A stretch of DNA of 64,000 nucleotides from positions 1,734,152-1,798,151 of the forward strand of contig VZQC01009601.1 in the NCBI GenBank assembly GCA_009823505.1, read 5' to 3'. The notes beneath the pieces are model-generated. The model saw only the letters and a list, made by a program, of their open reading frames with translations. It did not search any database and was not told the DNA's origin. A program made the position numbers and the translations under genes. Position 1 is the stretch's first letter; the number at the start of each line of letters is the position of its first letter. Positions 12,480 through 24,340 of this stretch are shown piece after piece. This DNA comes from Rhizomys pruinosus (Eukaryota > Chordata > Mammalia > Rodentia > Spalacidae).

Positions 12480-12695
12480 GGTGGTGATGATGTCTTTTGG
12501 TGGTGATGATGTCTTTTGGTGGTGATGTCTTTTGGTGGTGATATGTTTTTGGTGGTGAGTCTTTTGGGGTGAGGATGTCCTTTTGGGGGATGATGTTTTT
12601 TGTTGGTGATGTCTTTTGGTGATGATGTCTTTTGGTGGTGATAATGTTTTTGGTGGTGGTGATGTCCCTTTTTTGTTGGTGATGTTTTTTTGATG
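12480..12695 (+). repeat. Irregular minisatellite, GGTGATGATGTCTTTT units
   Basis: About a dozen imperfect copies of a 12-18 bp motif built from GGTGATGATGTCTTTT and GGTGGTGATGTTTTTG. Unit lengths vary, so frames shift. On the minus strand it gives a His/Lys/Thr-rich run (TKRHHHQKTS), which is a repeat artefact rather than a gene. Confidence 0.9.
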
Positions 12696-13177
12696 AATGC
12701 TTGATCAAGATTTTGAAAGAAAATTGGATACTTATCTTACAGTATGTCATTTACTGAAAAGGAAGACCATACATTGTGATTTGAGTCTCCTTAGAATAGA
12801 AATTGTCTTTAAAGCTTCAGCTATGTGTTTTTACTTACAGTGTTTAGTATCACTTACCTCTCACTTGACAACGTAGTATGTTTAGTGCTGCCAATTGTCT
12901 GCTTGATCCATGATTTTGGAATCTCACACAACATTGGTACAGGAGCCTTATTTCACTGGCAAAAAATTCATGGGAGTAAGAGTTGGCCATGGCATTTGCT
13001 GTACCATGCAGAGGTAGCTAGCTGGCCTTGTTAATATGTTGAAATGACTTGGAAAAGACATGGGTGAAATTCTTACACAGAGGAAGTACTCTGCTTGCAT
13101 GTCCCCTTTCAGAGTGCAGTCTATGCACTAAATTAGAAACTTCTGCATAGTTCTGTATTCCTCATAGTAAACCACAT

Positions 13178-13330
13178 GGGATGGGGCTGGTTGGGGCAAG
13201 AGAGAATGCTCATTGGTTAATAGTACTGACTGCTCGTTCAGAGGACCTGGTTTGATTCTCAGCACCCAACATGGCAGCTAACAACTGCCTATAACTCATG
13301 GAGGTCAGAAGAGGGCTTTGGATTCCGCTG
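13178..13330 (+). mobile_element. B3/B2-type SINE, diverged
   Basis: tRNA-derived A/B-box region on the + strand: GGGGCTGGTTGGGGCAAGAG, TACTGACTGCTCGTTCAGAG, GATTCTCAGCACCCAACATG. The 3' part (CATGGAGGTCAGAAGAGG) is rearranged. Confidence 0.7.
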
Positions 13331-13889
13331 GGCATTGCATCCATTGGACACATAAGTCATGTAAGGCCACTTGGGCACAAAAACTAATATACAAATATCC
13401 CTCTCCAAAAGAAGAAAAAGTATATGGGTTTGGGAGCCAGGAGAGTGAACAGAAGTGACCCTGTTTTCTGTAGTTTCCTTTGTTTCCCTAGGGGACTTTG
13501 CTCTCTTTCCCTGCACCTCTGGGCTCTGCCAGGGCTGTAAGAATTGGCCTTCACAGTAGGTGCTGTCTTAACTAACACAGGGGACATAGCAAAGGAACAA
13601 TATAATTACAAACTTTCCTTATCAACTCCATTATTTAGACAACTACTTCTAAAACCAGCAGTTGGGAAGAGGGTTTGCCCTCCTAAAACAAATCATTGAG
13701 ATCATATTTTACTCAGTGGCAGCAAGGTAAAATGCATGGATGTTGGGTCATGCATTTACTTGTTTCTTGCTACTCTGTTGCCCACTTTTTAAACTGAATG
13801 AATATATTGTAGCTACTCTGGAGTGAGAATAGTGATTCTCAGGTGTTCCTGTCCCCTAGGAGTGAGCATTTGGATCCTGTAACCAGGTA

Positions 13890-14560
13890 AACTAGCAAGA
13901 ACTTCAGAGGTTTGGAAGGAAGGAGTGCAAACCGGTGCAGCCATTATGGAAATCAGGGTGAAGGTTTTTCACACTTTTTAAAATAGAACTACCCAGCTAT
14001 GCCATTTCTGGGCATACACTCAGAAGACTCTACATCCTACCATAGTGGTATTTGCACATCCATGTTTATTGTTGCCCTGATTCATACTAGCAAGGAAATA
14101 AAACCAGTCTGAATACCCATCTACTGAGAAAGGGAAAATAAAAATATGAATATACAATGGAATTTTTTTCAGTCAAAAAAAAAACCAAGAAAAAGTCAAG
14201 AAAATGGATAGATCTGGAAATTATTAGATTAAGCAAAATGAGCTAGACTCAGAAAGACAAATACCTGCATGTTCTCTTTTATAGTGCTTATATACAGAGT
14301 CCTAGCTTTTTTAGTGTTATATATTATATGCATATAGTTCCACATGTGGTAGTATTTTTGTAGATCATGAGTCGTACAAAGTGGATGGTAATAGAGGAAA
14401 ATCTATTAGAATAAATAGATGAACAGAAATTAGAAAAAAGCTCTGGTGATGTAAGGAGCATGAATAATGAATGGGGGGGCAGACTTGGGAAGAAGAGGAG
14501 GAAGGAGTTTCCAGGAGCAGCTAATATGTTTGGCCATATGGAGACCTAATACTTTGTATG
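13890..14560 (+). mobile_element. L1 fragment, 3' region
   Basis: Contains landmarks of rodent L1 3' ends: AGCCATTATGGAAATCAGGG, GCCATTTCTGGGCATACACT, CATGTTTATTGTTGCCCTG, AATATACAATGGAATTTTTT and AATACCTGCATGTTCTCTTT. It is diverged and has no ORF. Confidence 0.8.
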
Positions 14561-16619
14561 CTAATTGAAAATATTTACACATACAACTGAGCTGCAGTGG
14601 TATTAGCCAAAGGGGAGGAGGACTTGGGTAGACTCCAGAGGGTAGACCTGGGAGTTGCAGCCCTGAGGATAGTTACAGTGATGGTACTAAAGTTTGCTGT
14701 GCTATTTCTCTACCAAGTTTCCCTATCACAGAGCCGTGAAGCCATTCTGCAAACTTGAGTAGACTCAAGTAGATCTCTGTTACACATAGGTCATGTGCTG
14801 TTCTGTCTTCCTTTGAGAGAGAACCTGCTTTGAGGCATGTAGTTGTGACATCGTTAGGTGCAATGCATCTGGGGTGCATCACAGCATTTTGCTGAGCCCT
14901 TTTCTTTTGCTTTGTGCTAGAACTCACCATGATGGAGATCCTTGAGCCCGGTCATTCTTCTCAGTGTAAGTTGCTGCTCAGAGGTGGTCTGCTCTGGGCT
15001 CTGAGTGTGTATGGGTTATCTCCTGTGCTGCAGTAGAGTCCAAGACTCTTCTTCCTGAAGGATGCTCTCCTTTCCTGGGTGTCAGACCTGGATTTTGTCT
15101 GGAAGCTGCCTTGCCTGCCACTCTTAGTTAACTCTCTGTTTTGCATTTCCTCCCGGATTTTCCTTGCATGCCTTCTTGTGTCTTGGAGGCCTAGAATAGG
15201 AATTTACCTAGAGTGAGTCCAAATCAGGCAGCAGCATGTTTTTTTTTGTTTTTTTTTGTTTTTTTTCTCCTCTTTCAGCATGACTCTTGAGTCTTTCTAC
15301 CTTAAGTGCCGATTCCACGTTGTCCCCATGGGGTAAAAATCTGGCAATACCTAAGATCTACAGCTGGGCTACATCTTCAGCCTGGTACTTTTTGAATTGT
15401 AAGTGCTTTTGAAACACTAAAAGCAAGTTTTTGCATTGTTTCCTCAAATTAAATGTATTTTTAGTTCTTACTACCTGGTTACAATGTCAGAAGTATGGCT
15501 GGATTCGGAGAAAGGACTATGGAATAAAGACAGCTGATTCTCAGCTTCAGTTTCAACTACTAAAGATTCATTTCCCTTTATGGGACTTCCAGATCAATAT
15601 TTTATAACCAAGGATCACCTTGTTCAGTTGATAGCTTTGTGGGCCTCAGTATGTAGGGAAAATTATGTTTTAATTAAGTATATCCCTACTGTAGGTAAAT
15701 TTATTATCATAATCTCTTTGAAAACCAAAAATATCCGTATTGCACAGGTAGAACCTGCCTCTCTCAGCTCTTTGGACCTCTTCTGTCCTTCTGATGTTGG
15801 ACTTTGTGCGTGCACTTACTTAATCTTTCGAAAAGCAATTTTCCAATCAAGTGGATCCCCAGGCCCAGTTTTTTTCCCCCACGGGTGGCCTGTCCACAGT
15901 CTGATAATTTACTGTGTTTCTTTCCATCTCTTCCCTTTCTGTTCATGATAGCACCTCTCACCTCATGTATGAAACATTGACAGTGACCTTGGAATTGGAC
16001 TATAAATGTACTCTACAGATTTAGAGTTCAGTTAAAATTCGAGACACAATCTTGATAGGTAGCTTTGGGTGGTGGGAAACAGTCTATGTAGCCCTGGGTG
16101 GACTAGAACTCACAGAAAATCGTCTGCCCACTTCCTGAGGTGGCTGAGGGATCATGCGCCGATGATTTTTGACATTGATAACCAGAATGAAAGGCCAGTT
16201 TCATGAAGCAGCTGACTTTTGTCACTGCCTGTGCACTCATATAATGTACTACGAATTTCTCTACGATTCGATCACAGCCATTAACGTCTATTTGTGGATA
16301 TTGTTGACGATAAACAACATGGAAAAATGCCTAAGGCTGAGGAGTGTTTGGCTATCTGTCCTAAGATAAGCATGTTATATTCGCAAACTGCCAAGAGGAC
16401 CAAGGAACAAGAGTAAAGAAAGCCCCAGTATTTAAAGCCCTCTTCTTGTTGTTTTTTCTCCCTGGAATATAACACAGTGAGGAAGGTGGTATTGGGCTCC
16501 AAAATACCTTTGAGAGAGGAGTGATCTGTGCCTTTCTAGAAATTTCAAAGACTTTGTTCCCTGTGGTGATCTTGCCACTGAGTTCATGAGTTTTTTTGGG
16601 TATTGTGTTAGTTGTTCCT

Positions 16620-16780
16620 CTGGGGAAATATAAAAAAAAATGCTTTTAATTGATTCCTTGAGAATTTCATACAGTGTAATTTGATCATAAGTCAGATCCC
16701 TCCACCAATCCAACCTGTACCATACACCCAACACCCTTCCAGTGTTGCTCTAGTCCTTTTTTTTAAAGACCTGTCAAGTG
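16620..16780 (+). mobile_element. Probable L1-derived fragment
   Basis: The stretch TTGATTCCTTGAGAATTTCA, TACAGTGTAATTTGATCATA resembles a common rodent interspersed sequence I associate with L1 3' ends. A cleaner copy is at 27240-27400 in copy C. Confidence 0.5.
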
Positions 16781-18714
16781 TGTATTCTCCAAATGCTCTT
16801 GAGTATGAGTCCTGAGGAGATGTAGTTGGGATTCTGATTTGTTGCCATACCTTTTGGAAGCTGTGAAAGTCCTTGTCTTGTGGTCTGTCATTGTTGTATA
16901 CTTTATGTAATGGTAATTTACAAAACTGGACTGACTCATACACTTTCTGTTGAACTCAGGTCGTCAGGCTTGACGGCAAGTGTTGCTTTACTGATGAGCC
17001 ACCTCATTGGCCTAAGAAGTTTTTTCATAGAATCATTTTTTCATAGAATCAGTTTGTCAGTTTTTGGTATTCTGACCTATTGGAGTCTTTTTTAGAAAGT
17101 CTGTGTTTTTGGAAATGTTTTCCACGTGTTTAGTGTAGAAGTTTTTCAGAGTTTTAGGATCCTTTAATTCATTTTAAGTGATTTTTTGACAGGTGGTGAC
17201 AATATGGAATCCAGAGCTTTTCTACTGCCTGTGGGTGTTAGCCGCCTGTCCATCAGAGAGTCTGCCTTTTTCTTCAGTGTCTACCACTAGATTCTTGGAA
17301 CTGCTAAACACTTTTAGCAAGGTACCAACAAACAAAAATCAGCTTTCCCATACACCAATGATGAGCATGCTGAGAGAGATAGGCGAAAACAGGGCACTGC
17401 CACCAGTAGCGTGGAATTCCCTGGGGCAGAGTGTGATCAAAGTTCATATGGAAGTACATGTGGAAGCTGCCATGCAGCAAATACATTTCTCAAGTTTAAA
17501 AAGTAGTGCTGGAGTTATCACCATATCTGATTTAAAGAAACACATAGTAACACAGACAGACACAAAAGTGGACACACAGAGCAATGGTAAGGAATAGAGG
17601 ACCTAGAAACAAACAGGAACCTCCTCTACAAAGTATTTTTGCTTCAGGTAGCATTAGTTTGAGATTAGAAGTAAAAAAATATACAAAACAGAAATACTGG
17701 GAAAGTTGTATTAGACTTGAGAATAATGGGTGTGACGCATCTTCGTTGGGCAGAATGCACTCTGAAAAGAAAATTATAGACTTATCCTTCCCACTGAGCC
17801 ACCCCCACCCCCCCCCCCACCCCTGGCTTATGGGACTTTATTTCTTAGAGATAAACCTATAATCCAAAACCAAGGAACAAATAAACAATAAATTAATAAT
17901 AAATAATTAAGATATTAAGTCTGCATTTTTCAAATTCAAGTTAATATCTTTATTACTATGAAATGAGAAAACAATAGGGTATCAGGTGTAGCTGTATAGC
18001 TAGATAGATATTATTTCATAATCCTGTCATCCCCCTTCTGTATGCTTATGATGCAAATTTTATTTAGTTGTTGAGCATAGTCAAAGTTTGCTAGTCATTT
18101 GCTGAGGTCAGAGTTGGCAAACTGTGGGGCATGTGTCAAATCGGCCACTGCCTGTTTTAATCTCAGTCATATTACTCAGTTTTTTTTTTTCATGCGTAAA
18201 AATGAAAAAAAAAAGGTTAACATGGCTCCAAAAATACGTGTTTTTTGTTGGCATGTAAAATACTCATATTTAATACCTACAAATAGGTTTTATTGGAAGG
18301 TAGCATGATTTAAAAATAATATTATTTTAGCTATTTTTGAACAAATCTTACAATGACAGAACTGAGTTGTTTTGACAGAGCTCATATGGCTTGCAAAGCC
18401 TAAAATATTTAACTCTCCTGTCCCTTTACAGGAAGTTTGCGATCCGTTTTAGGTAGTATCGCTGAAGGCTTTTAAGCTTGTGACATTCATGAGCCGAATA
18501 TAAGTTGAGAGGTAGGCAGCCAGTTCTAAATGCTTTCAGAATTGCTTATCGTCTTGAATGCATTGGAGATATTGATTTAAGGTGTCTTTATGTCCATTGG
18601 CCATTCTTTCAAGCCTTGTTTTGAGTAAGTAGTTGATACTTTTTGTTATTATTTGCCAACATAATTCCTATCTAAACATAGTAACATTGCAAATGAATGT
18701 TGTTCAAATTAATG

Positions 18715-18765
18715 GGGAATAAACGTGTTTTACACTTGTTTTATTTTTTTTTTTTTTTTTTCAGT
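18715..18765. repeat. T-rich tract within a copy A insertion
   Basis: About 20 T bases followed by CAGTAAGG, replacing the shorter GTTTTACCACTTTCAGAAGA of copy C at 29320. It is specific to copy A. Confidence 0.6.
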
Positions 18766-20744
18766 AAGGAGGAAGCATAACGTCCTTTTAATTACTAGTA
18801 AGTGGACATAGTGATAATATGGACCTAGGTAGTTCAGGTACGTGGGAGGCTGAGTTCAGATTATGCTAGAGCAAAAGGATTGCTGGGTTGTATAAGAAAG
18901 AAACGAAATTCAGTGAGCCAGAAAACAAAGCTATTATACAATCTTTGATAGTATGTGGGATGGATTATGTCAAACTGACAGGATGTAGAATCACCTGAAT
19001 AGTGGCTGAAGAGATAGCTAAGTGGGTAAAGAGCTTGCCATGGACTCAAGTCATCTCTCCAGGCCTTGTGTAAATGCTGACTTGGGATGGTGGCTCCCCT
19101 GTAATATGGGTTTGAGGCAAGGAGGATCCCTGGAGGCAGGCGGCTTAGCTTAGACTGACTTTCTTGCTGGTCTGGTTCATTGAGACTGTACCTCAATAAG
19201 GTTTAGAGTTGTCAAGGATGACTCCACATCTCAGCCTTAGGCCTCCGAATGTCTTAGAAGCACATGAGCACATGTAAGCATGTGTGCACACTTACATATA
19301 GATAGGACACATTTGTTCAAACTACCCCCCTCCCCCAAATTTGTTTTGCCTCTGGGGATGTCTATGTGGGATATTTAGATTAATTTAGCTTCTGGGACTG
19401 TGTGTGAAAGATTAGTTTTACTGAGGTTGAAAGATCACCTCAGGATCTAAGGCACTTTCTGTACCCTTTGGCCCTGGACTAAGTAGAAGGGATAAAGCAG
19501 GCTGAGCACTGGCCTTCATAGCTCCCTGATTTCCTGACTGTAGGTGTTATGTGACCAGCGCCTCGTCTTGCTCCCACTTGCCTTCCCTGTCATAATGGAC
19601 TTGTCCCCCTGAACTGTAAGCCAAAATAAACCTTCCGTATGCTGGTTTTGTCAGGAACAAGAAGAGTAACTAACATTGCTGTTTTTCCTTATAGACTGTC
19701 TTGTTAGGAACGAGTTATTTTTTCTTCTAGAAAAAAATTTAAAAATACTTAATTATTTAATAGATCCAGAAATTTTTACATAATACTCATTTTTAGTACG
19801 CTTAAAACTGTCACCAGGCTTTTTATATTGTGTTCTCCATTTCATTTTAATTACTAAGATTAAAAGAAATTTGATAAACAACCCACCTTAGTGAGGAGCC
19901 TTAAAATGAAATTTAGACAAGAATTTGGAGTAGATAAAGGATGGGGGTATGGCCATAACGACATGAAGCTTACAGTCCATCAGTCCATCCACAATTGTGA
20001 TTTTTTTTTTACTGTTGTTCTTTATATATAGATAGTAGTGAATTTTTGTGCATTTCATACAGCTAATCATATTTAGAACCTTTCCTCATCCTCACCCTTC
20101 CCCATAGTGCTTCCCCAATTTCTTGTATTCGGTCATGTATGTTAAGTCCTTTCGATCAAGTTTTGTAGTTCCCCAGAAATGTCCCTCTATGTGAGTTCAT
20201 CCACTGACCTGGTTGCAGCCGATCTAGCATCACTCCCTTAAAGAAGACCAACGCTCCATCACCCAACAGTGATCAGCAGCCAGAGGTCTAGCCCAAAGGT
20301 TGAGGCTCCGTGCACATTTCCCCACTTCGATGGCTTTTTTTGTCTGGGTGAGTTTGCATAGGTCTTGTAGGTGCTGTCACCAACATTGAAGTTCAACATG
20401 AGCAAGTTCCCAAACCTGAAACTCCTTATTTCCTTGGTCATCTATCACCCCAGCTCTTACAATCATTCTGTTACCTGTTTCTCGGTGGTCTCTGAGCCCT
20501 GGGTGGCAAAGTTTATAATACAGGATTTCATGTCCAGGACACACATTCTGTAGTATCTTATTCTTTGCATTTTGGTCAGTTGTGGCTTTCTATGCAAATT
20601 GCCCTCTGTTGTACCTTTTAATATTTTCTTGAAAATGCCTAATTCTTTATTCCTGACAGGCTCTTTGCTTATTTAGAACTGTAAGGCAATTGTGTTGTGA
20701 GCTTTCTGTCACGGTAATAATAGTGGTGGTAAAAAAACTCACAG

Positions 20745-20930
20745 TGGGCAGGGTGTGGTGGGCGCACGCCTTTAATCCTAGCACGGGAGGCAGAGACAGG
20801 CGGGATCTTTGTGATTCAAGGCCAACCGGTCTATAGAGTAAGTTCCAGGACACTGTGACTACAGGGAGACCTGTCTCGAAAAGACAAAAAAAAAAAAAAA
20901 AAAAAAAAAAAACACAAAGGGCACAAGGAT
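20745..20930 (+). mobile_element. B1 SINE private to copy A
   Basis: Full B1 on the + strand: GGGCAGGGTGTGGTGGGCGC, CCTTTAATCCTAGCAC, GGAGACCTGTCTCGAAAAG, with a tail of about 25 A. It sits inside S2 between AACTCACAG and GGCACAAGG, which are joined directly in copies B (26625) and C (32755). Confidence 0.95.
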
Positions 20931-21257
20931 AGTGTGGGTTCCCAAGTGTCTGAGGTCTGAGTCTGCTTGGTTGATTGTGTTATTTGGTGGGTCTGTGGTG
21001 AAGGAGAACAGCCTGGTAGGGAGTGCAGGGTGGAGTAAAGCCATTTACCTGATGGTGGCAAGGAAGGAGAGATGGAAAGAGGTGGGAGGATGGGACTGGG
21101 CTTCCAACATCCTCTACAAGGATATCTGCTCCAGTGACCTGACTCCCTTCTACTGGGCACTGCCTTTAATGGTTCTCCAACTGCTAAATAGCAGCACATG
21201 GTGGTGACCAACCCATCAAATCATGGGTCTTTGGGAGGTATTTCCCAAATCAAACGC

Positions 21258-21516
21258 TTTTTTTTTTTTTTTTTGAATTTTTTATTTATTTTCCATATGT
21301 GTATGAATGTATTGTCTGCATGCAAGGTCTGCGCACCCGGGACGTGCAATGCCGCGGAGGTCAGAAGAGGGCGTCGGACTCCCCTGGAACTGGAGTTCTC
21401 CTGGAATTGGAGTTTCAGACGGCTCTCGGCCGCCATGTGGGTGCTGGGGATCGAACCCGGGTCCTCTGCAAGAGCGGTCGGCACTCTTAACCGCTAGGCC
21501 ATCGCTCCAGCCCTCA
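21258..21516 (-). mobile_element. Young B3 SINE private to copy A
   Basis: Minus-strand B3-type SINE. It has a T-run at 21260-21276, the duplicated CTGGAACTGGAGTTCTCCTG / GAATTGGAGTTTC block, and a 5' end at CCATCGCTCCAGCCC. Imperfect flanking repeats AAATCAAAC and AAATCCAAAC mark the target site. Copy C (33083) is empty at the same site. Confidence 0.92.
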
Positions 21517-21795
21517 AATCCAAACTCTTAACAGTTGGTACTGGTAGTAGTCTTTCGGCACAGAGAAGCATCTCTGTGTAGGAGGTAGCTTCAGATTTTT
21601 GTGAAGTTAGGAGTCTTTTAGTCTTCAGTTTATTCTTGAGATTTTATTAGAACCATTTTGACAAACTTTCTCACAGTGTTTTGCATAGATCTGTAAACCA
21701 CAGTCTAATCTCTATTACTTGTCTGGTTGAAGTGAACAAACTTAGAAGTCAAATTGGTTCACATACTCAACTTTCTCCTTAAAAACAAATTATAG

Positions 21796-22175
21796 GGACT
21801 GGAGAGATAGCTCAGCAGTTAAGAGCACAGGACTGAGGTTTGGTTCCTAGCACCCACATTGAGTGGCCTCCAACCACCTGTAACTGCAGGGAATCCCATG
21901 TCTCTGGCCTCTGTAGGCACCTGGCCCGTCTTGCATATGCCTCTCTCACCACATACACATAACTAAAAAATTAAATTTATTTTATTATTTTTGTGTGTGT
22001 TATATATGTAAGTGTACCCATGTTATGCAGTGCCCACGGAGGCCAGAAGAGGGCGTCAGATGTTGTGGACAGTAGTTAGTTAGCTGCCATATGAGAGCTG
22101 TTATTCGAACAGGGTCTTACACTGTTGCTTATACAGTAGTAAGTGCTCTTAACTGCCGAGCCATCTCTCCAGCCA
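21796..22175. mobile_element. Inverted pair of B3 SINEs
   Basis: 21796-21965 is a B3-type SINE on the + strand (GGGACTGGAGAGATAGCTCA, CAGGGAATCCCATGTCTCTG). 21985-22175 is one on the minus strand, ending GAGCCATCTCTCCAGCCACC. In RNA the two could fold into an intronic hairpin. The pair is repeated in copy C at 33362-33757. Confidence 0.85.
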
Positions 22176-22461
22176 CCCTCCCTTCCCCAAATGAAATCCT
22201 TTTTTAAAAGACCAAGTTGAGATAGCTGTGTATCAACACTGTCAGGACTTTGTGGCCATCTGGCCCGAGTGGTTGAATCTTCTATTCTAGTTACATATTG
22301 GTACTGCCTATGTTTCCTCCCCTCTGCCTTCCCTTGCTGAGCAGAAGGGAATTTTTGCAGAGCATGCAAGCGCACTACCAGTTGGCCTTTTTGCTATATT
22401 CTAGATAAGAGAGTTTAAGAACTCTTGTTGCATGATATCTTTTCAGCTCTTCACTTTCTCC

Positions 22462-22630
22462 AATAATGGTATTATATCTACACAGCACTTATGGATTGGT
22501 GTACCATGGTATTATAACAATACAGCATTTACGGATTGGTGTACCATGGTTATTATAGCCACACAGCACTTACGAATTGGTGTACCATGGTTTTATATCT
22601 ACACAGCACTTATAGATTGGTGCACCATTT
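22462..22630 (+). repeat. Four-unit 40-bp tandem repeat
   Basis: Four units of about 40 bp, each with CACAGCA-TTA-GATTGGTG-ACCAT, diverged by a few bases. The same four units occur at 34043-34208 with their own substitutions, so the array predates the duplication. Confidence 0.9.
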
Positions 22631-22904
22631 TTTGGAGAAGGGACTACTGGACATTTACGCCACCATCTTTCCCGCCTCCTCTCTGCTTTTTCTAAGGTTC
22701 TCTAAGGTTTTTTCAAACTCAAATTTCAATAAATGCTTGTCTGTTTTGCTTACGGTCTTTTTTAGTATTCAGTGTAAGTAAAGGAATGATTATTTTTCAT
22801 AATTATTATTTTATATTTTCTAAATTTATTTTAAGGAAGGATATGCCCTGGTGTCATTGGCATATAGTAGTGGATTTTGTCCAATTTGTCTTTTATGATT
22901 TCAG

Positions 22905-22988
22905 GACAAAAATTGTCCAGGATATTTAAAGGCTGATACATCAAAGTGACGTCATTGATCGAGTGGTATATGATGTAGATAACCCAAA
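22905..22988 (+). pseudogene. Dead duplicate of the AGTPBP1 84-bp exon (copy A)
   Basis: This 84-bp stretch aligns with the exon at 34487-34570 and keeps the acceptor TTTCAG. It has GAA changed to TAA (stop at 22927-22929), GCC to GTC (Ala to Val), a silent CAG to CAA, and donor GTAAGT changed to ATAAGT directly after 22988. It therefore cannot be spliced normally or translated. The changes are substitutions rather than indels, which looks more like evolutionary decay of a duplicated exon than read noise. It lies in intron block copy A, upstream of the intact exon in copy C. Confidence 0.88.
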
Positions 22989-23409
22989 ATAAGTCTGCTT
23001 TTTAAAATCTTTTTACTTTTTTTTTTTTACTTTTTGTCTTTTTACTAAGATTTCAAATTTTATACCTTAAGTATAATTTCTCAGGCCTTATTATTTATTT
23101 ATTTCTAGTTATAATTTCCTTTTGGATGTTTAAGGCCACACAGTTAGCCCAGGTTAACCAAGGTTTTTGTTTTCTCAAGATCACTTGAGGATCTGGTACT
23201 TGTTCAAATTAATAGGGAATAACTGTTTTACCACTTTCAGAAGAAGGAAGCATAACAGTCCTTTAAAATTACTTAGTAAGCTGGACTAGTGATATATGTA
23301 CCTGTAGTTCAGCTACTTGGGAGGCTGATTCAGAATACTGCTAGCAAAAGAACTGGAGCTCACCTGAGCCACATAGTAAAACCTCCAATCATAAAAAAAA
23401 ATCTTGTTC

Positions 23410-23635
23410 TTTTAGATACTTTTTTTCCCTATGATAAAATACCATGACCAAAAGCAACTTGAGGAAGAAAGGGTTTATTTGGCTTAAAGCTCACAGCTTA
23501 TCATCAAGGGAAGCCGCCGTAGAAACCGGGAGAAGTTGAAGCAGAGACCATAGAGGAACACACTACTTACTGCCTTTCCTCCCCTGGCTGCTCAGCTACT
23601 TTTCTTACAGCTCAGTTCCACCTGCCCAGGGATGC
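23410..23635 (+). mobile_element. LTR-like rodent repeat fragment (copy B)
   Basis: ATACCATGACCAAAAGCAAC, TTGAGGAAGAAAGGGTTTAT, CACCTGCCCAGGGATG: the 5' half of the same family as 39520-39880. A piece in the opposite orientation lies at about 24640-24960. Repeated in copy C at 29518-29745 and 30780-31060. Confidence 0.75.
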
Positions 23636-23679
23636 TTTAGTATTATGGAATATAAATACAAGAAGTATGTATAAAAAAT

Positions 23680-23686
23680 CTGAGGA

Positions 23687-23737
<51 letters not shown>

Positions 23738-24098
23738 TTTTGTCTTTTGAGACAGGGTCTCCCTGTAGCTCTGGCTGTCCTGGAACTCACTCTGTAGACC
23801 AGGCTGGCCTCGAACCACAGAGATCCCGTGCCTCTGCCTCCCAAGTGCTAGGATTAAAGGTGTGCCCACCAACGCCGGCATTTATTTATTTCTGTCTGTG
23901 TATCAATGTACTGTCTGCATGCAAGTTTGTGCACCCAACTGCGCGGAGGTCAGAAGAGGGTGTCGGATTCCCTGGAACTGGAGTTCTCCTGGAATTGGAG
24001 TTTCAGACGGTTCTGCTGCCCATTGGGTCTGGGGATCGAACCCGGGTCCTTCTGTAAGAGCAGTTGGCGCTCTTAACGCTAGGCCATCTCTCCAGCCC
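23680..24098 (-). mobile_element. Chimeric B3-B1 SINE (copy B)
   Basis: On the minus strand a B3-type 5' part (23880-24098) is fused to a B1 3' part (23732-23879). Its A-tail has become a (TA)n run at 23686-23731. CTGAGGAAT at 23680 and CTGAAGGAAT at 24099 flank the whole unit. It is the copy of the element at 29784-30223, with more 1-bp losses. Confidence 0.85.
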
Positions 24099-24107
24099 CT
24101 GAAGGAA

Positions 24108-24340
24108 TGTTTTTTAATTTTATTTTTATTTATTTCTGTTGTTATGTTACGTCTGCATGCGGCTGTGCACCTGTGTCGTGCAATGCCGGGAGGTCAGAGA
24201 GGGTCTCGGATTCCCTGGAACTGGAGTTCTCCTGGAATTGGAGTTTCAGACGGTTCTCGGCCATCATGTGTGCTGGGGATCGACCTGGGTCCTCTGTAAG
24301 AGCGGTCGGGCTCTTAACGCTAGCCATCTCTCCAGCCCCT
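24108..24340 (-). mobile_element. B3 SINE next to the chimera (copy B)
   Basis: Separate minus-strand B3-type element with its own T-run, followed by CTGAGGAATATT. Corresponds to 30232-30482. Confidence 0.88.

Larger units (their letters stand above)
11384..16340 (+). other. AGTPBP1 intron, mostly single-copy
   Basis: Starts with the donor GTGAGT at 11384. Contents are a B1 at 12249-12422, a minisatellite at 12480-12695, a B3/B2-like SINE at 13178-13330, an L1 fragment at 13890-14560, a T-rich run near 15238-15268 and a B1-like fragment near 16045-16150. From 14580 to 16040 I see no recognisable element or coding signal. Confidence 0.75.
16345..23195 (+). repeat. Intron block copy A (S4, deleted S5, S1, S2, S3)
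   Basis: Collinear with copy C. 16345-18690 matches 26946-29290. 18690-18880 matches the start of S5, then about 1.5 kb is missing, rejoining at GCTGGGTTGTATAAG (30947 in copy C). 19066-20690 is S1, 20690-21245 is S2, and 21530-23195 is S3 with the dead exon. It has two private SINE insertions (20745, 21258). S1 here is full of 1-bp indels, while S3 differs mainly by substitutions. Confidence 0.88.

Noticed and set aside
12316..12750. 144-codon minus-strand ORF rich in His, Lys and Thr
   Set aside because: Translation of the GATGATGTCTTTT minisatellite plus a B1 SINE.
17193..17597. 134-codon ORF kept in part at 27984-28223 in the other intron copy
   Set aside because: The similarity follows from the block duplication. 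The N-terminal half is broken in copy C, and no splice or coding signature is visible.
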